From positions 10,650,604 to 10,714,603 of the forward strand of contig NC_051105.1 in the NCBI RefSeq assembly GCF_901709675.1: DNA of 64,000 nt, written 5' to 3'. Positions 1-9,712 of this stretch are shown here, piece by piece. The notes beneath the pieces are model-generated. The model was not told the origin of the DNA and did not search any database. It worked only from the letters and a program-made list of their open reading frames with translations. The stretch comes from Syngnathus acus. Its lineage: Eukaryota; Chordata; Actinopteri; Syngnathiformes; Syngnathidae. The position numbers and the translations under genes are program-made. Each line of letters opens with the position of its first letter. The first letter of the stretch is position 1.

Positions 1-516
1 GCACAAATGCTAATTAATCTTCACGCAAGATTTGAGACCTGGAGCACTCCCTGTTTGGTCAAAGGAGTTTTAGTGAGGGCTGATGTTGAGCGATAAGACT
101 TGAAAAATTTGCAGGCACACTTAATTATTGCATCAGTAAATTGGTGCATCGTTTAGACAGTGGCCCTTAATCAAGTTTTGTTTTCTTCTCGAAGAAGAAA
201 AGAAGCAGCGGCGGCCGGCCAATGCAGGCAGCTTGGGAGCCTTTAAAATAAGTCTATAAGATGTTCCATGTTGGAAAAACCTCGATTGATCTATACTAAA
301 ATCTATGAGCACATCACATGCCGACTTCATATTCCAGGAGTATTAGAACCATCGTCTCAATATTTTGGATTTTACAGATGTCGTTAGCTGTCGCCTATGA
401 AGAAGCGACGTTGCGAGTCGGCTCCCGTCTATGAAATCAAACATAATATTTATTTCCATGGAGCTTGTTGACCCCCTCACTGATTCATTTTTTTTTTTTC
501 TTTCCCTTCCTTGCAG
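1..516 (+). other. stk39: 3' end of the last STK39 intron
   Basis: No coding exon is visible here. The stretch ends in a long T/C tract (about 487-512) followed by TTGCAG, a good splice acceptor for the exon that starts at 517. The preceding STK39 exon is outside the window. Confidence 0.65.
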
Positions 517-591
517 GCCTCCTGCTGTGACGACACGGAGCTCCCGGACGAGGTGAAGCTGATCGGTTTTGCGCAGCTGAGTCTTAGCTGA
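517..591 (+). CDS. stk39: STK39 (SPAK kinase), last coding exon
   Basis: STK39/SPAK is a Ste20-family Ser/Thr kinase. It phosphorylates the cation-chloride cotransporters NKCC and NCC downstream of WNK kinases and docks on RFx[V/I] motifs through its conserved C-terminal domain. Only the terminal 24 codons are in the window. After a strong polypyrimidine-AG acceptor (AG at 515-516) the frame reads ASCCDDTELPDEVKLIGF followed by AQLSLS and a TGA stop at 589-591. This matches the C-terminus of vertebrate SPAK, which ends in PDEVKLIGFAQLSVS. The exon is too short to appear as an open reading frame and was found from the splice site and the conserved tail. The match of about 17 near-identical residues ending at the same stop makes the call firm. 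The paralogue OXSR1 is a less likely alternative because of the B3GALT1/XIRP2 neighbourhood. Confidence 0.88.
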   Translation, partial: ASCCDDTELPDEVKLIGFAQLSLS

Positions 592-2446
592 TGCTCTCTT
601 CATGCCTCAAGCGGGTGAGACGGACGTGTTCAGGGTAGACGGGCTGAGGAGCAAAAAAAAAAAAAAAAGCGCCACTTCCAGCAAGCATCCTCCCTCCAGC
701 AACGCCTCCCCCCCCCCCCCTCCCGAGCACCAAACTTCCCTGCGTTCCTCCGCCCAGCACACGAGCAGGGATCAGGATGAAGCCCAGGAAACCTACTCAG
801 GATGTGAAAGAAGGTGATTTTGAAATGTAGCTTTGAATGTTTTTATTTATTTATTTTATTTTTTACATCACGTTACCTCTGGTGTTCCCTCAAAGCTCTT
901 ATTTATTTGATTTTTTTTTCTCCTCACTTCTGCCAAAAAAAGACATTTCTTTGACTTGCTTTCCAAAAGCTCAAATCACGCGATTCGCCGTGTTTCTCCT
1001 GTCAAGCACATTTTCAAAACACAATGAATGTCTTTAATGAAAAAGACAAAGGATTGTATTCTATGAAAGGAGTATTAGGGCACACAGTGAAAAGAATTGT
1101 GACAATTAAGTTCTTATTTATAAACATTTCACAAATACGAAATTGCCAAATTGCTTGCAGGACTGTAACTCAATAGTTCTCTTCAGATATAATGCGACGT
1201 CTCAATTCTTACTACTATGACTTTCCCCTCAAATTACATTTTGCTAAAATTTTTGAATCGATAAATTTTTTACATTGATTCAAAATTTGCCCACGTTTTT
1301 TTTTTCTCGCACAAATCAGGCTTACATAATATGAATACAAAGAGGTGGAATTTTTCTGGAATGTCATAACTAGGAATTATAATCCACTTTTGTTGGTCAC
1401 ACATCAAAAGCAGGGAATTCCAATATTTTGAAAACCTGATGTGCTACAAGAAAAAAAAAACTTAAATTGGCATCAAATATGTATTAAAGAGCCAACGAAG
1501 CCAACTGTGATTAAATTATATATTGATAATATTTAACGTTTTTGTGCCCAAACAACAAATTTTGTACATTTTATATCTTTATTTTTTGCAAAATTACACA
1601 TTTTGTTAATATTCTAAGATGAAAACTAGTTCTAGTATTAGCAGTCTTTACCATGATAATTCATTTTCAGTGTTGCCCTAATAACCTTTCTAGTAGTCTT
1701 AACATGGACAACAAGGCTTGAGTGTCCAGGGTAGGGGGGAACCCCCCCCCAAAACAAAACAGCGCCCCCCGTATGCTTGCGTGTTGATTTGCTGCTCAAG
1801 TCTCGACAGTGTTAATGCTTCAAAACGCTCAAGGTGCCTTGTTCATTTTCATGTGCCTACGACAGTATTGTCAAAGGGAGACCACACGTATACTAAAGAG
1901 CCGCCGAGTCTACCCATTTCCATTTCATACACGCCGCCGCGTTAGTCCGGCAAGCGAAGCATCTTAATGTTAATGCACTTTTGGGCTGAGATGTGTCTGC
2001 ACCCGACAAGCAGATGCCGTCGTCGCCCTCGGAGACGAGTTCAGTGGTGAGCCAATTTTTTTTTTTTTTAAATGTTCATTCCACATAACTGCAGCTGTGC
2101 TGATGTGACGTGATTGCCTCTGGTTTATCTACTTTCACAGACAACCCCTTTCATTTCATTGCTATGACCTGCTGCACAATAAAACACTGGTAATAATTCA
2201 AAAAAACAAAAAAAAACACACACAGTCTAGACAATTAATAGCAACAATATGGAAATGACAATGAACCCATCATATGCGCTCAAATGTGCAGTTGCTCTAA
2301 ATTATTTTTACCGGTACGTGTTGTGTTCAAAATCTTACCTAATAACCAAATTTCAAACTTAAATAATTTGTTTTTATGTACAGTATATGTAACCATGACA
2401 GCATATTTCACCTGTTTATGACCTGTAACTGATTGGGGTTTGTGAC
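592..2446 (+). other. stk39: STK39 3' UTR (inferred extent)
   Basis: AT-rich sequence follows the STK39 stop, with A-, C- and T-homopolymers (for example about 655-668 and 708-722) and no convincing coding exon. AATAAA occurs at 2178-2183 and again at 2447-2452, so the UTR may end near 2.2 or 2.47 kb. The extent is inferred from these signals only. Confidence 0.45.
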
Positions 2447-2452
2447 AATAAA
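2447..2452 (+). terminator. stk39: Candidate STK39 poly(A) signal
   Basis: AATAAA is followed by T/G-rich sequence. It lies 134 bp from the oppositely oriented B3GALT1 poly(A) signal. An earlier AATAAA at 2178-2183 is an alternative site. Confidence 0.45.
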
Positions 2453-2585
2453 TTGCTATTTAAACATGTTTGTTAATTTCACAGTGTGAAAGCGGGCCGG
2501 TCGAGCGTTTCTAAAAAAGATTGCTCTGAAATGTGTCCAAAGGAAGCACTACAAACAAGCATCAGGTAAAAAGCAGCAATATAAC

Positions 2586-2591
2586 TTTATT
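2586..2591 (-). terminator. b3galt1: Candidate B3GALT1 poly(A) signal
   Basis: TTTATT on the plus strand is AATAAA on the minus strand, followed on that strand by T/G-rich sequence. It would end the B3GALT1 transcript about 645 bp after its stop codon, tail to tail with STK39. Confidence 0.45.
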
Positions 2592-3236
2592 CAAGTATTT
2601 CTTTTTGAAATATATTTATATAAAAAAAAAAAATCACATCCCTTTGTGAAATATCTCACATTAGCTTCAAATACTGCCAAACAAAATGACAAAAACATTT
2701 GGCCTTGAGAACCACAAAAAAATGTCAATAGCTTCTGCAATCAACAAAAACTCTCCTGGATATTTTCAATTTCCTGTAATGCTCTCAGCAACTCAATTTG
2801 CCAGCATACAACCAACCGAAGCTGTTTTTAGTGAGGCACAGAACGATGAGAAGGACATTTAAACATCTTTCAATATTAAGATGAGAGACGTTACCATGAT
2901 GACATCCTCACAAAATCGTAAAAGAACACAGTGAAGTCACTCGTGCTTCCATTCTAATCCAGGCCATTGAATGACTGTTTGCGCTTGTCTTTTTTGCTGA
3001 CCGATTACATAGAGCGAATTAATTTAGGTGTGAGTGAGCCGAGGAAGAAGAGAGGTGAGCTTCTTATTGATTGGACTAGGTCAACATTATGTGAATACAA
3101 ATATTGGAGTACCTGGAACTTTTACAGCACGTAAAAATGAAATAAAATATGGATTCGATTGACTGCTGCTGACCCAAATGGCTTCCCCTCTTCTACCGAG
3201 ACTTTCAACATCTTATTCAATTGTCGCGGGATATGT
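2592..3236 (-). other. b3galt1: B3GALT1 3' UTR (inferred)
   Basis: This is non-coding AT-rich sequence between the B3GALT1 stop and its candidate poly(A) signal. No other gene is visible in it. Confidence 0.45.
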
Positions 3237-4223
3237 TTAACATTTCAGGTGCTTTTTGCTGAACATGTCATTCCAAATGCGGTGCATCTCATCGGGGGAG
3301 ATCTGGTGGACGGTGATGACTCGTCTGTATCTGCACAGACTGTAGGCCATCTTCCAGTGGTTGAAGCCGGTGTTCTGGAAAGGGTGGATACCTAACTTGC
3401 GCAAACACAAGCCCACGTAAACGTCCTCCAGGTGCAACAATCTGGTGTGCTGCGAAGTCTTGAAGATGAGCTCGGCCATGTCCGACGAGAAAACGTAGCC
3501 GGTGCCCGAGCAGAACGGCGGGTACTTGTTCTCTGGGTACAAGTCTCTGGACATGTACCACTTATTACGCATGTCCCTTATGGGCCCCCCGTGGATGACG
3601 GAGCCAGTGAAGTACCTCTTTCTGGGCTTGGCACTAGGTTTGAGGAGCTTGTAAATAAGGTTGTCCATGTTGACAAAGACGTCAGTGTCGGTCTTCATGA
3701 CGTACTGAGCTTTGGGACAGAAGGTCGCCACCCAACGCATGCCCATTATAGTCTTGAGGGTGAGATTGTGGTACGAGTCGATGAAGTCCTCCACCACGAT
3801 GTCGTGGAAGATCTGGCTCTCCTGCTCCACCATCTGGTTGAGGACGGGTTCCGTGTTCCTCCCCAGGAGGAAGATGATGAGGATCCGCAGGTCGGTGAAG
3901 GCGCTCTCGTCTCCCCAGGTCTCGCGGATGGCCTGGCGGGCGTCGAACTCCTTGTGAGTGGTGCTGATGAGGACGACCAGGAAGGGAGCGGCGTCTTTGC
4001 ACTTGTCGGGCTCGTTGATGACAAAGTCGTAGGCGTGCGCGTTGAGCGGCCGTGTGCGGATGTTGCTGAAGGTGGTGTTTTTGGCCGCTTTCACCGTCTT
4101 GCGTATCGGCAGAGATATGTGGCCCACATAAGTGGACGTGGGTCGAGATAAACTCAAGTACCACAGAGCGCTTGCCCAGCACACCAGTGTCAGGATGTAG
4201 AGACAGGAGACTTTGGAAGGCAT
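3237..4223 (-). CDS. b3galt1: Beta-1,3-galactosyltransferase 1
   Basis: This is an intact 328-residue, single-exon coding region (the human protein has 326). The enzyme is a Golgi type II membrane glycosyltransferase (GT31) that adds galactose from UDP-Gal in beta-1,3 linkage to GlcNAc termini. It has a short cytoplasmic tail (MPSKVSC), a signal anchor at residues about 8-25, a stem, and a GT31 catalytic domain. Visible motifs are RQAIRETWG (97-104), the DxD-type metal/UDP site DTD at 179-181, EDVYVG (266-271) and GFNHWKMAYSLCRYRR near the C-terminus. Sequons lie at N49 and N153. The start is chosen because MPSKVSCLY matches the B3GALT1 N-terminus. On the minus strand a pyrimidine-rich acceptor (TTCTTTCTCTTTCAG) lies about 200 bp upstream of the ATG, so 5' UTR exons lie further right. 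Identity to B3GALT1 rather than B3GALT2 or B3GALT5 is clear from the whole length. Confidence 0.96.
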   Translation of the reverse strand: MPSKVSCLYILTLVCWASALWYLSLSRPTSTYVGHISLPIRKTVKAAKNTTFSNIRTRPLNAHAYDFVINEPDKCKDAAPFLVVLISTTHKEFDARQAIRETWGDESAFTDLRILIIFLLGRNTEPVLNQMVEQESQIFHDIVVEDFIDSYHNLTLKTIMGMRWVATFCPKAQYVMKTDTDVFVNMDNLIYKLLKPSAKPRKRYFTGSVIHGGPIRDMRNKWYMSRDLYPENKYPPFCSGTGYVFSSDMAELIFKTSQHTRLLHLEDVYVGLCLRKLGIHPFQNTGFNHWKMAYSLCRYRRVITVHQISPDEMHRIWNDMFSKKHLKC

Positions 4224-4420
4224 TATGCTGCATTTAAGTGTGTTTGGATTTTAAAAGGCCATCTGTCCATGTGCACCTAGGAAGGCAGCATTGAGCTTCT
4301 CTCGTGTGCAGTTTGACATTAATTGCATCTAATCGATTGTTTGACAAAGGTGTGATGCTTTTTGCATTGCAGTGCAAAGCAGCTGAAAAATTAATCCATC
4401 TGTAGCGTTCCCATTTATAC
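4224..4420 (-). other. b3galt1: 5' UTR part of the B3GALT1 coding exon, with splice acceptor
   Basis: The minus strand reads TTTCTCTTTCAG/GTATAAATGG with the exon starting at 4420. The same acceptor survives in the duplicated copy (exon start 7673), so the exon was copied together with its intron flank. Confidence 0.6.
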
Positions 4421-4988
4421 CTGAAAGAGAAAGAAGAGACCCAATATTAATATGTGATACACTGAACAAAAGTATAAATGCAACCTTCATTTTTTTCTTG
4501 AGCTACATCCCAAAAACTGTGCGGGAATGCAGGACCTGCTTTGATTAACGGTGATTGGAGTGTTCACACCCACAACGGCGCCAACTGCATTTTTTTAATG
4601 TGCAGATTGCTGCTCCAGATGCTTTTCAATGTATACAAATGTATGAATTGAAAAAGTCTTTTGTAATTTATGAAAGGTTGTCATCTGTCATCACATTCAA
4701 ATAAAAGACAGCTGTAAAGTCATGATTTGAATCCTGTGCAATCCAACTCAATGACTGAAGCGTCGGGATTACAATTGTAGTGAAACAAATCTGCACTTAG
4801 TGAGAAATTGGTTTGACATTCGTCTGTTTTAAATTCCCCTCTAAAAAAAAAGACTTAATTCTCAGAGGATTTACATAACTAAACCATCATTTATTATGGC
4901 CGCAGGCGGGTTTAGCGTTTATCAATTACACAAGCAGGCACACGCCTGTACCCGAGGTCAGACATAGTGTAAAGACCGAGCATGGATC

Positions 4989-5871
4989 GCCAAGATTATT
5001 TAGGCTGTCTGTCCGAATTTTAAGCAAGAGCCTGTCTCACCATTTCTCTGTTTAATTTTTCAGTGAAAGCCGTGATTGGACTTCAAAGGCAAGTCCAGTT
5101 TTTCATCAAAATGTGTTATGTATTGATTTGTAGATGAACCATGTTTTCAACTGGTTAATATGCATGATTGCCCAAATCAATATGACATTTTAATCATCGC
5201 AAGCACTACAGGAGGCTTAAAGTGCTGACTCGGCAAGTGCGGTTGCTTCAGTGTCTCTCACTCAAGGACACTCAGCAGGAGGCGGGAGGTTGCCACTGTG
5301 GGACTTTGAACCAAGGTCATCGGCTACCTGAAACCGAATCACCACCATGACATCGAAAGTCGACACTCGACATTTATTTATCTCCACGCTGACGGAAGCA
5401 ATATGAGTCTTCTTGGTTACATACAGTGGCTGCTTTTCATAATATCTGAATTCCTCATTTTCACAAAGTTGCTTTCCCCAGAGAGATGAAGGTGGCGGGG
5501 AACTCAAGTGGGTTGGAAGGAAGTTGAAGTGCAGGTACAGTGTGGTGCTTTTCCATCCGTTAAGGCCATTATTTGCTGAGAAACTTCAATGTTTTTGTGT
5601 TCAGGCCAAAGCTCTGTCCAAAATCAAAGTATTGCTTTGGCGCCATTGTGTAACATCTTGGCACCAGGGAACTAAGTTAAGGTGAAGGAATGAGCTAAGC
5701 TGTCAGCCGCCATTTTGTTGCATCTAAAGGCAATTGTGAATCTTTTTAGGGGAAGCATCAATTATTCTTTTTTTTTTGTTATTTGCAGCAGGGCTGGCTT
5801 CCATCAAAAAAAAAAAAAAGTTGGCACATTGTAAATAGATCAATTTGGAACGGTCACGGTAGCTTTGCCAA
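4989..5871. other. Spacer between the two duplication units
   Basis: I see no exon here. The part near 5630-5660 (GCTTTGGCGCCATTGTG) is a divergent member of a dispersed repeat also seen at about 6352 and 44427. Confidence 0.4.
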
Positions 5872-8266
5872 CATATTCAATTGTCACGGGATGTTTATTA
5901 ATTTACACTTGATTTATTAAAAAATAAATTGACAGATTTACACGGCATGGTTCCAGTGACTCAATTTAAATCTTCAGATCACTATCAGGCCTCGTCAAAA
6001 CAGGAAGATGCATATCAGATGTCTGCTACCAACTTCCCTTTCACATTCCATAATAGACAAGACAAAGAAGGACAGTGACCAAAAGTCCCATCAATGTTCA
6101 AAAGGGCAAACGCTTGAAAAAATGGCGAGGCAACTTTTTTTAATACAAAGCGCTTATTGACCAGATTTGTGTGAGGAATGTCCCGCTGGACCCCCGACCT
6201 TGCGAGAACATTGCTTGAGAATACCGACACGATGAATCAGCTCATGCATTGATTGAATAGTTAAGAGGAGGGATCATCTGGATCCCTTTTCCACCAAACG
6301 GCGGTTTCTCAGTGCCAAGAAACTATGTTGAAGTGAGCCAAGGAGCTTCATGTAGTGCTTTGGCACCATCTAGTAGCATCGTGGATTTTCGCTTAGTGCT
6401 TCTCGCCTCACCTATAGCTAGGCATCAATGTAATAAAATGAACACGTTGGTCAGTAAAAACATTAAGATGATGTGTAAAAAAAAAAAGAAAAGGCAAACA
6501 AGCGCATTCCCCTTTAACATTTCAAGTGCTTTTTGCTGAACATGTCACTCCAAATGCGGTGCATCTCATCGGGGGAGATCAGGTGGACGGCGATGACTCG
6601 TCTGTATCTGCACAGACTGTAGGCCATCTTCCAGTGGTGGAAGCCGGTGTTCTTTAAGCTTGCGTAAACACACGGCCACGTAAACGTCCTCCAGGTGCAA
6701 CAATCTGGTGTGCTGCGAAGTCTTGAAGATGAGCTCGGCCATGTCCGACGAGAAAACGTAGCCGGTGCCCGAGCAGAACGGCGGGTACTTGTTCTCGGGG
6801 TACAAGTCTCTGGACATGTACCACTTACTACGCATGTCCCTTATGGGCCCCCCGTGGATGGCGGAGCCAGTGAAGTATCTCTTTCTGGGCTTGGCACTAG
6901 GTTTGAGGAGCTTGTAAATAAGGTTGTCCATGTTGACAAAGACGTCAGTGTCGGTCTTCATGACGTACTGGGCTTTGGGACAGAAGGTCGCCACCCAACG
7001 CATGCCCATTATAGTCTTGAGGGTGAGATTGTGGTACGAGTCGATGAAGTCCTCCACCACGATGTCGTGGAAGATCTGGCTCTCCTGCTCCACCATCTGG
7101 TTGAGGACGGGTTCCGTGTCCCTCCGCAGGAGGAAGATGATGAGGATCCGCAGGTCGGTGAAGGCGCTCTCGTCTCCCCAGGTCTCGTGGATGGCCTGGC
7201 GGGCGTTCAACTCCTTGTGAGAGGTGCTGATGAGGACGACCAGGAAGGCAGCGGCGTCTTTGCACTTGTCGGGCTCGTTGATGACAAAGTTGTAGGCGTG
7301 CACGTTGAGCGGCCGTGTACGGATGTTGCTGAAGGTGGTGTTTTTGGCCGCTTTCACCGTCTTGCGTGTCGGCAGATATGTGGCCCACATAAGTGGACGT
7401 GGGCTGAGATAAACTCATGTACCACAGAGTGCTTACCAAGCACACCACTGTCAGGATGTAGAGACAGGAGACTTTGAAAGGCATTATGCTGCATTTAAGT
7501 GTGTTTGGATTTTTAAAAGCCATGTGCACCCAGAAAGGCAGCTTTGAGCTTCTCTCGTGTGCTGTTTGACATTAATTGCGCCTAATAGATTGTTTGACAA
7601 AGGTGTGATGCTTTTTGCATTGCAGTGCAAAGCAGCTGAGAAATTAATTCATCTGCAGCGTTTCCATTAATACCTGAAAGAGAAAGAAGAGACCCAATAT
7701 TAATATGTGATACACTGAACAAAAGTATAAATGCAACCATTTTTCTCTTGAGCTACATCCCAAAAACTGTGCGGGAATGCAGGACCTGCTTTGATTAACG
7801 GTGATTGGAGTGTTCACACCCACAACGGCGCCAACTACATTTTTGTTTTTTTAATGTGCAGATTGCTGCTCCAGATGCTTTTCAATGTATACAAATTTAT
7901 GAAATGAAAAAGTCTTCTGTAATTTATGAAAGGTCATGCACAGATGACGATCCAGCATTCAAATATAAGACAGCTGAGAGTAATGTCATGATTTGAAACC
8001 TGTGCAATCCAACTCAATGACTGACTGAAGTGTCGGGATTACAATTGTAGGTAAACAAATGTGCACTTGAGTGAGAAATTCGTCATTCGTCTCTGTTTTA
8101 AATTCCCCTCTAAAAAAAATAGACTTATTTCTCAGAGGATTTACATAACGGAACCATCATTTATTATGGCAGCAAGCGGGTTTAGCGTTTATCAATTACA
8201 CAAGCAGGCACACGCATTTGCCAGTACCCGAGGTCAGACAGAGTGTAAAGACTGAGAATGGATCTG
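5872..8266 (-). repeat. Tandem duplication, unit 2 (with about 610-bp insertion)
   Basis: This is the second unit of the B3GALT1 segmental duplication in the same orientation. Its left end (ATTCAATTGTCACGGGATG near 5875) is separated from the rest (from about 6511) by roughly 610 bp absent from unit 1. The right end matches unit 1 up to about 8266. Similarity is high throughout, so the duplication looks fairly young. Confidence 0.75.
6515..7484 (-). pseudogene. B3GALT1 duplicate, frameshifted
   Basis: This is a near-identical copy of the B3GALT1 coding exon. The start survives (MPFKVSCLYILTVVC, ATG at 7482-7484), but a 2-bp loss near 7374-7376 (GGCAGATATG against GGCAGAGATATG) shifts the frame after about residue 37. 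Near 6653-6656 unit 2 lacks 14 bp present in unit 1, which shifts the frame again and removes the conserved C-terminal block. The middle frame stays open for most of its length and keeps the DTD site, but RETWG has become HETWG and EDVYVGLC has become EDVYVAVC. A 274-residue protein could in principle start at an internal ATG (7388-7390), without the membrane anchor. The combination of two shifts and lost conserved residues favours a pseudogene. Confidence 0.85.
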
Positions 8267-9446
8267 TTAATAAATGAGCACAGGAAGGAGGGATTACTGT
8301 TTGGGTGCCAGAGAGTCCAACAAAAACAAAAAAATTCCAACATTTTCTGTGAGTGTGTGTGTGTAGTGATTAATTTTCCTCATGACTGGTTGATTTCTTT
8401 CAATCCCCACCCCAGTATTTGTTTTTCTCAGTTCTGACTATCGGTGTTTTGAGGGGTGTTAAAGGTTTTCAGTATTCGCAGCAGGTATTAAGGCTGTAGA
8501 TTACTGTAGCACGGAGCCGAGCCTTCGGGCAAGCCGCCCGATCTTTGCGGAGCTATTATTCCAATCACCGCAATATTGGATGTCAAATTTGGAGTCACGC
8601 ATAAAGTCTGCAGTCAATATCACAGAGCAGCGCTGCACTTTAAGGGCATAGTACACGCTTCGTGGAAAACACACGATAGGATTGAACGAGTGGCGTAATT
8701 AGCCGATAGAGCCGAAAGAAAGGCAATTGATCAAGTTTTATGATTCAGTTGTACTGGGAGGAGGGAATCAAGACAAACATTTATCAAAAAACGACGTTCC
8801 TTTCTCTCAGCCTCTGGCCGACTGCTTTCTAAAAAGGCTTATTATACTCTCTTACACGCACAGACAAGAAAAATGTTTTGATTCATGGCTGCAAGGCCAT
8901 CAGTAGACAGGCCTCCAAAGTGTTTTTCCAATAAGAACGTTGCTGGCCTAATAGATTGCCACATTCAATTTAGTAGTTCACACAAAGCTGCAAAAAAAAA
9001 AAAAAGAAAAATGACCGGCTGAGAAAGATTTTAATGACGTTGATTTCATTATTAAGTAGTTACTTTAAATTATCACACCACGTCGTTGCTATTTAGGGTT
9101 CATTGAAATTGCAGACATTGAATTTATGAATGTATATTTATTTTAACCGGTGTTAGATCAAAGAATTCTTTTTCCACTGTGAGTTTTGCTGCCAGCCTCT
9201 TTAAAAGAATGAAGAAACAAAATTAATCACAGTGTCTTCTCTAAAACAATCAAGCGATGTAAATAGATGAGCCGGACCGTTGCCAAGATATGGAAGTTGA
9301 TTTGTATTGGTGAATATAGACACATAAAAGGTCTATATTCTAGGTCTATATAAGGTCTATAAAGGTCTAAGGTGGGAAATTGACAAAGAAATAATAATAG
9401 ATAATAAATCATGAAAAATATAAATAAATAAATCAATAAAAAAGCG
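8267..9446. other. Non-coding stretch
   Basis: I see no exon. A short GT run lies at about 8349-8364 and AGGTCTATA-type short repeats at about 9328-9370. The stretch probably belongs to a B3GALT1 5' intron. Confidence 0.4.
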
Positions 9447-9617
9447 TTTCAAACTAGATTTTGGCTTTCAACCTCAGGTTAGGCTTGCAAAGTCACGTTT
9501 TAAACTAGGGTTTGAGTTTCAAACTAGGGTTAGGGTTTAAAACTCAGGTTTCAAACTAGGGTTAGGATTTTGAAGTAGGACATCAAACTAGGGTTAGGGT
9601 TTAAAACTAGGGTTTAT
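9447..9617 (+). repeat. Telomere-like degenerate repeat (TTAGGG-containing)
   Basis: Units of the form AAACTAGGGTTAGGGTTT, about 18-25 bp, recur with drift. The core TAGGGTTAGGG appears at least three times (about 9524, 9555 and 9589). It is an interstitial array mixed with TTTCAAAC spacers, not pure telomere. Confidence 0.7.
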
Positions 9618-9639
9618 TTGTCAAAGATGCTTAGACATG

Positions 9640-9712
9640 GTCACCAGGGTTGAACCCACGACCAACAAGTTGAGAGACGTACACTCTACTACTGATCCAC
9701 ACAGCCCAACAG
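9640..9712 (-). mobile_element. tRNA-derived SINE head (degenerate)
   Basis: On the minus strand an A-box-like TGGATCAGTAGTAGAG (9684-9699) is followed about 20 bp later by a B-box-like GGTCGTGGGTTCAACCC (9647-9663). This is the layout of a tRNA promoter. It resembles the element at 59978-60048. It is too diverged to be a functional tRNA. Confidence 0.6.

Larger units (their letters stand above)
3212..4988 (-). repeat. Tandem duplication, unit 1 (functional B3GALT1 copy)
   Basis: This unit covers the B3GALT1 exon plus about 570 bp of 5' flank. It is repeated at about 5872-8266. Homology runs from a motif near 3212-3236 (ATTCAATTGTC then GGGAT) to a shared end near GTAAAGAC and ATGGATC at about 4988. 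The 5' flank of both units holds the same sequence starting at TGATACACTGAACAAAAGTA, which resembles the end of a fish DNA transposon (from memory). Confidence 0.8.

Noticed and set aside
3432-4151. 239-codon plus-strand open frame opposite B3GALT1
   Set aside because: It is the antisense of the conserved B3GALT1 exon and is repeated opposite the pseudogene (6695-7477). It has no own splice sites or family resemblance.
9640-9712. Functional tRNA gene
   Set aside because: The A and B boxes are recognisable but diverged and no cloverleaf can be drawn; the same holds for 59978-60048. Both are SINE heads.
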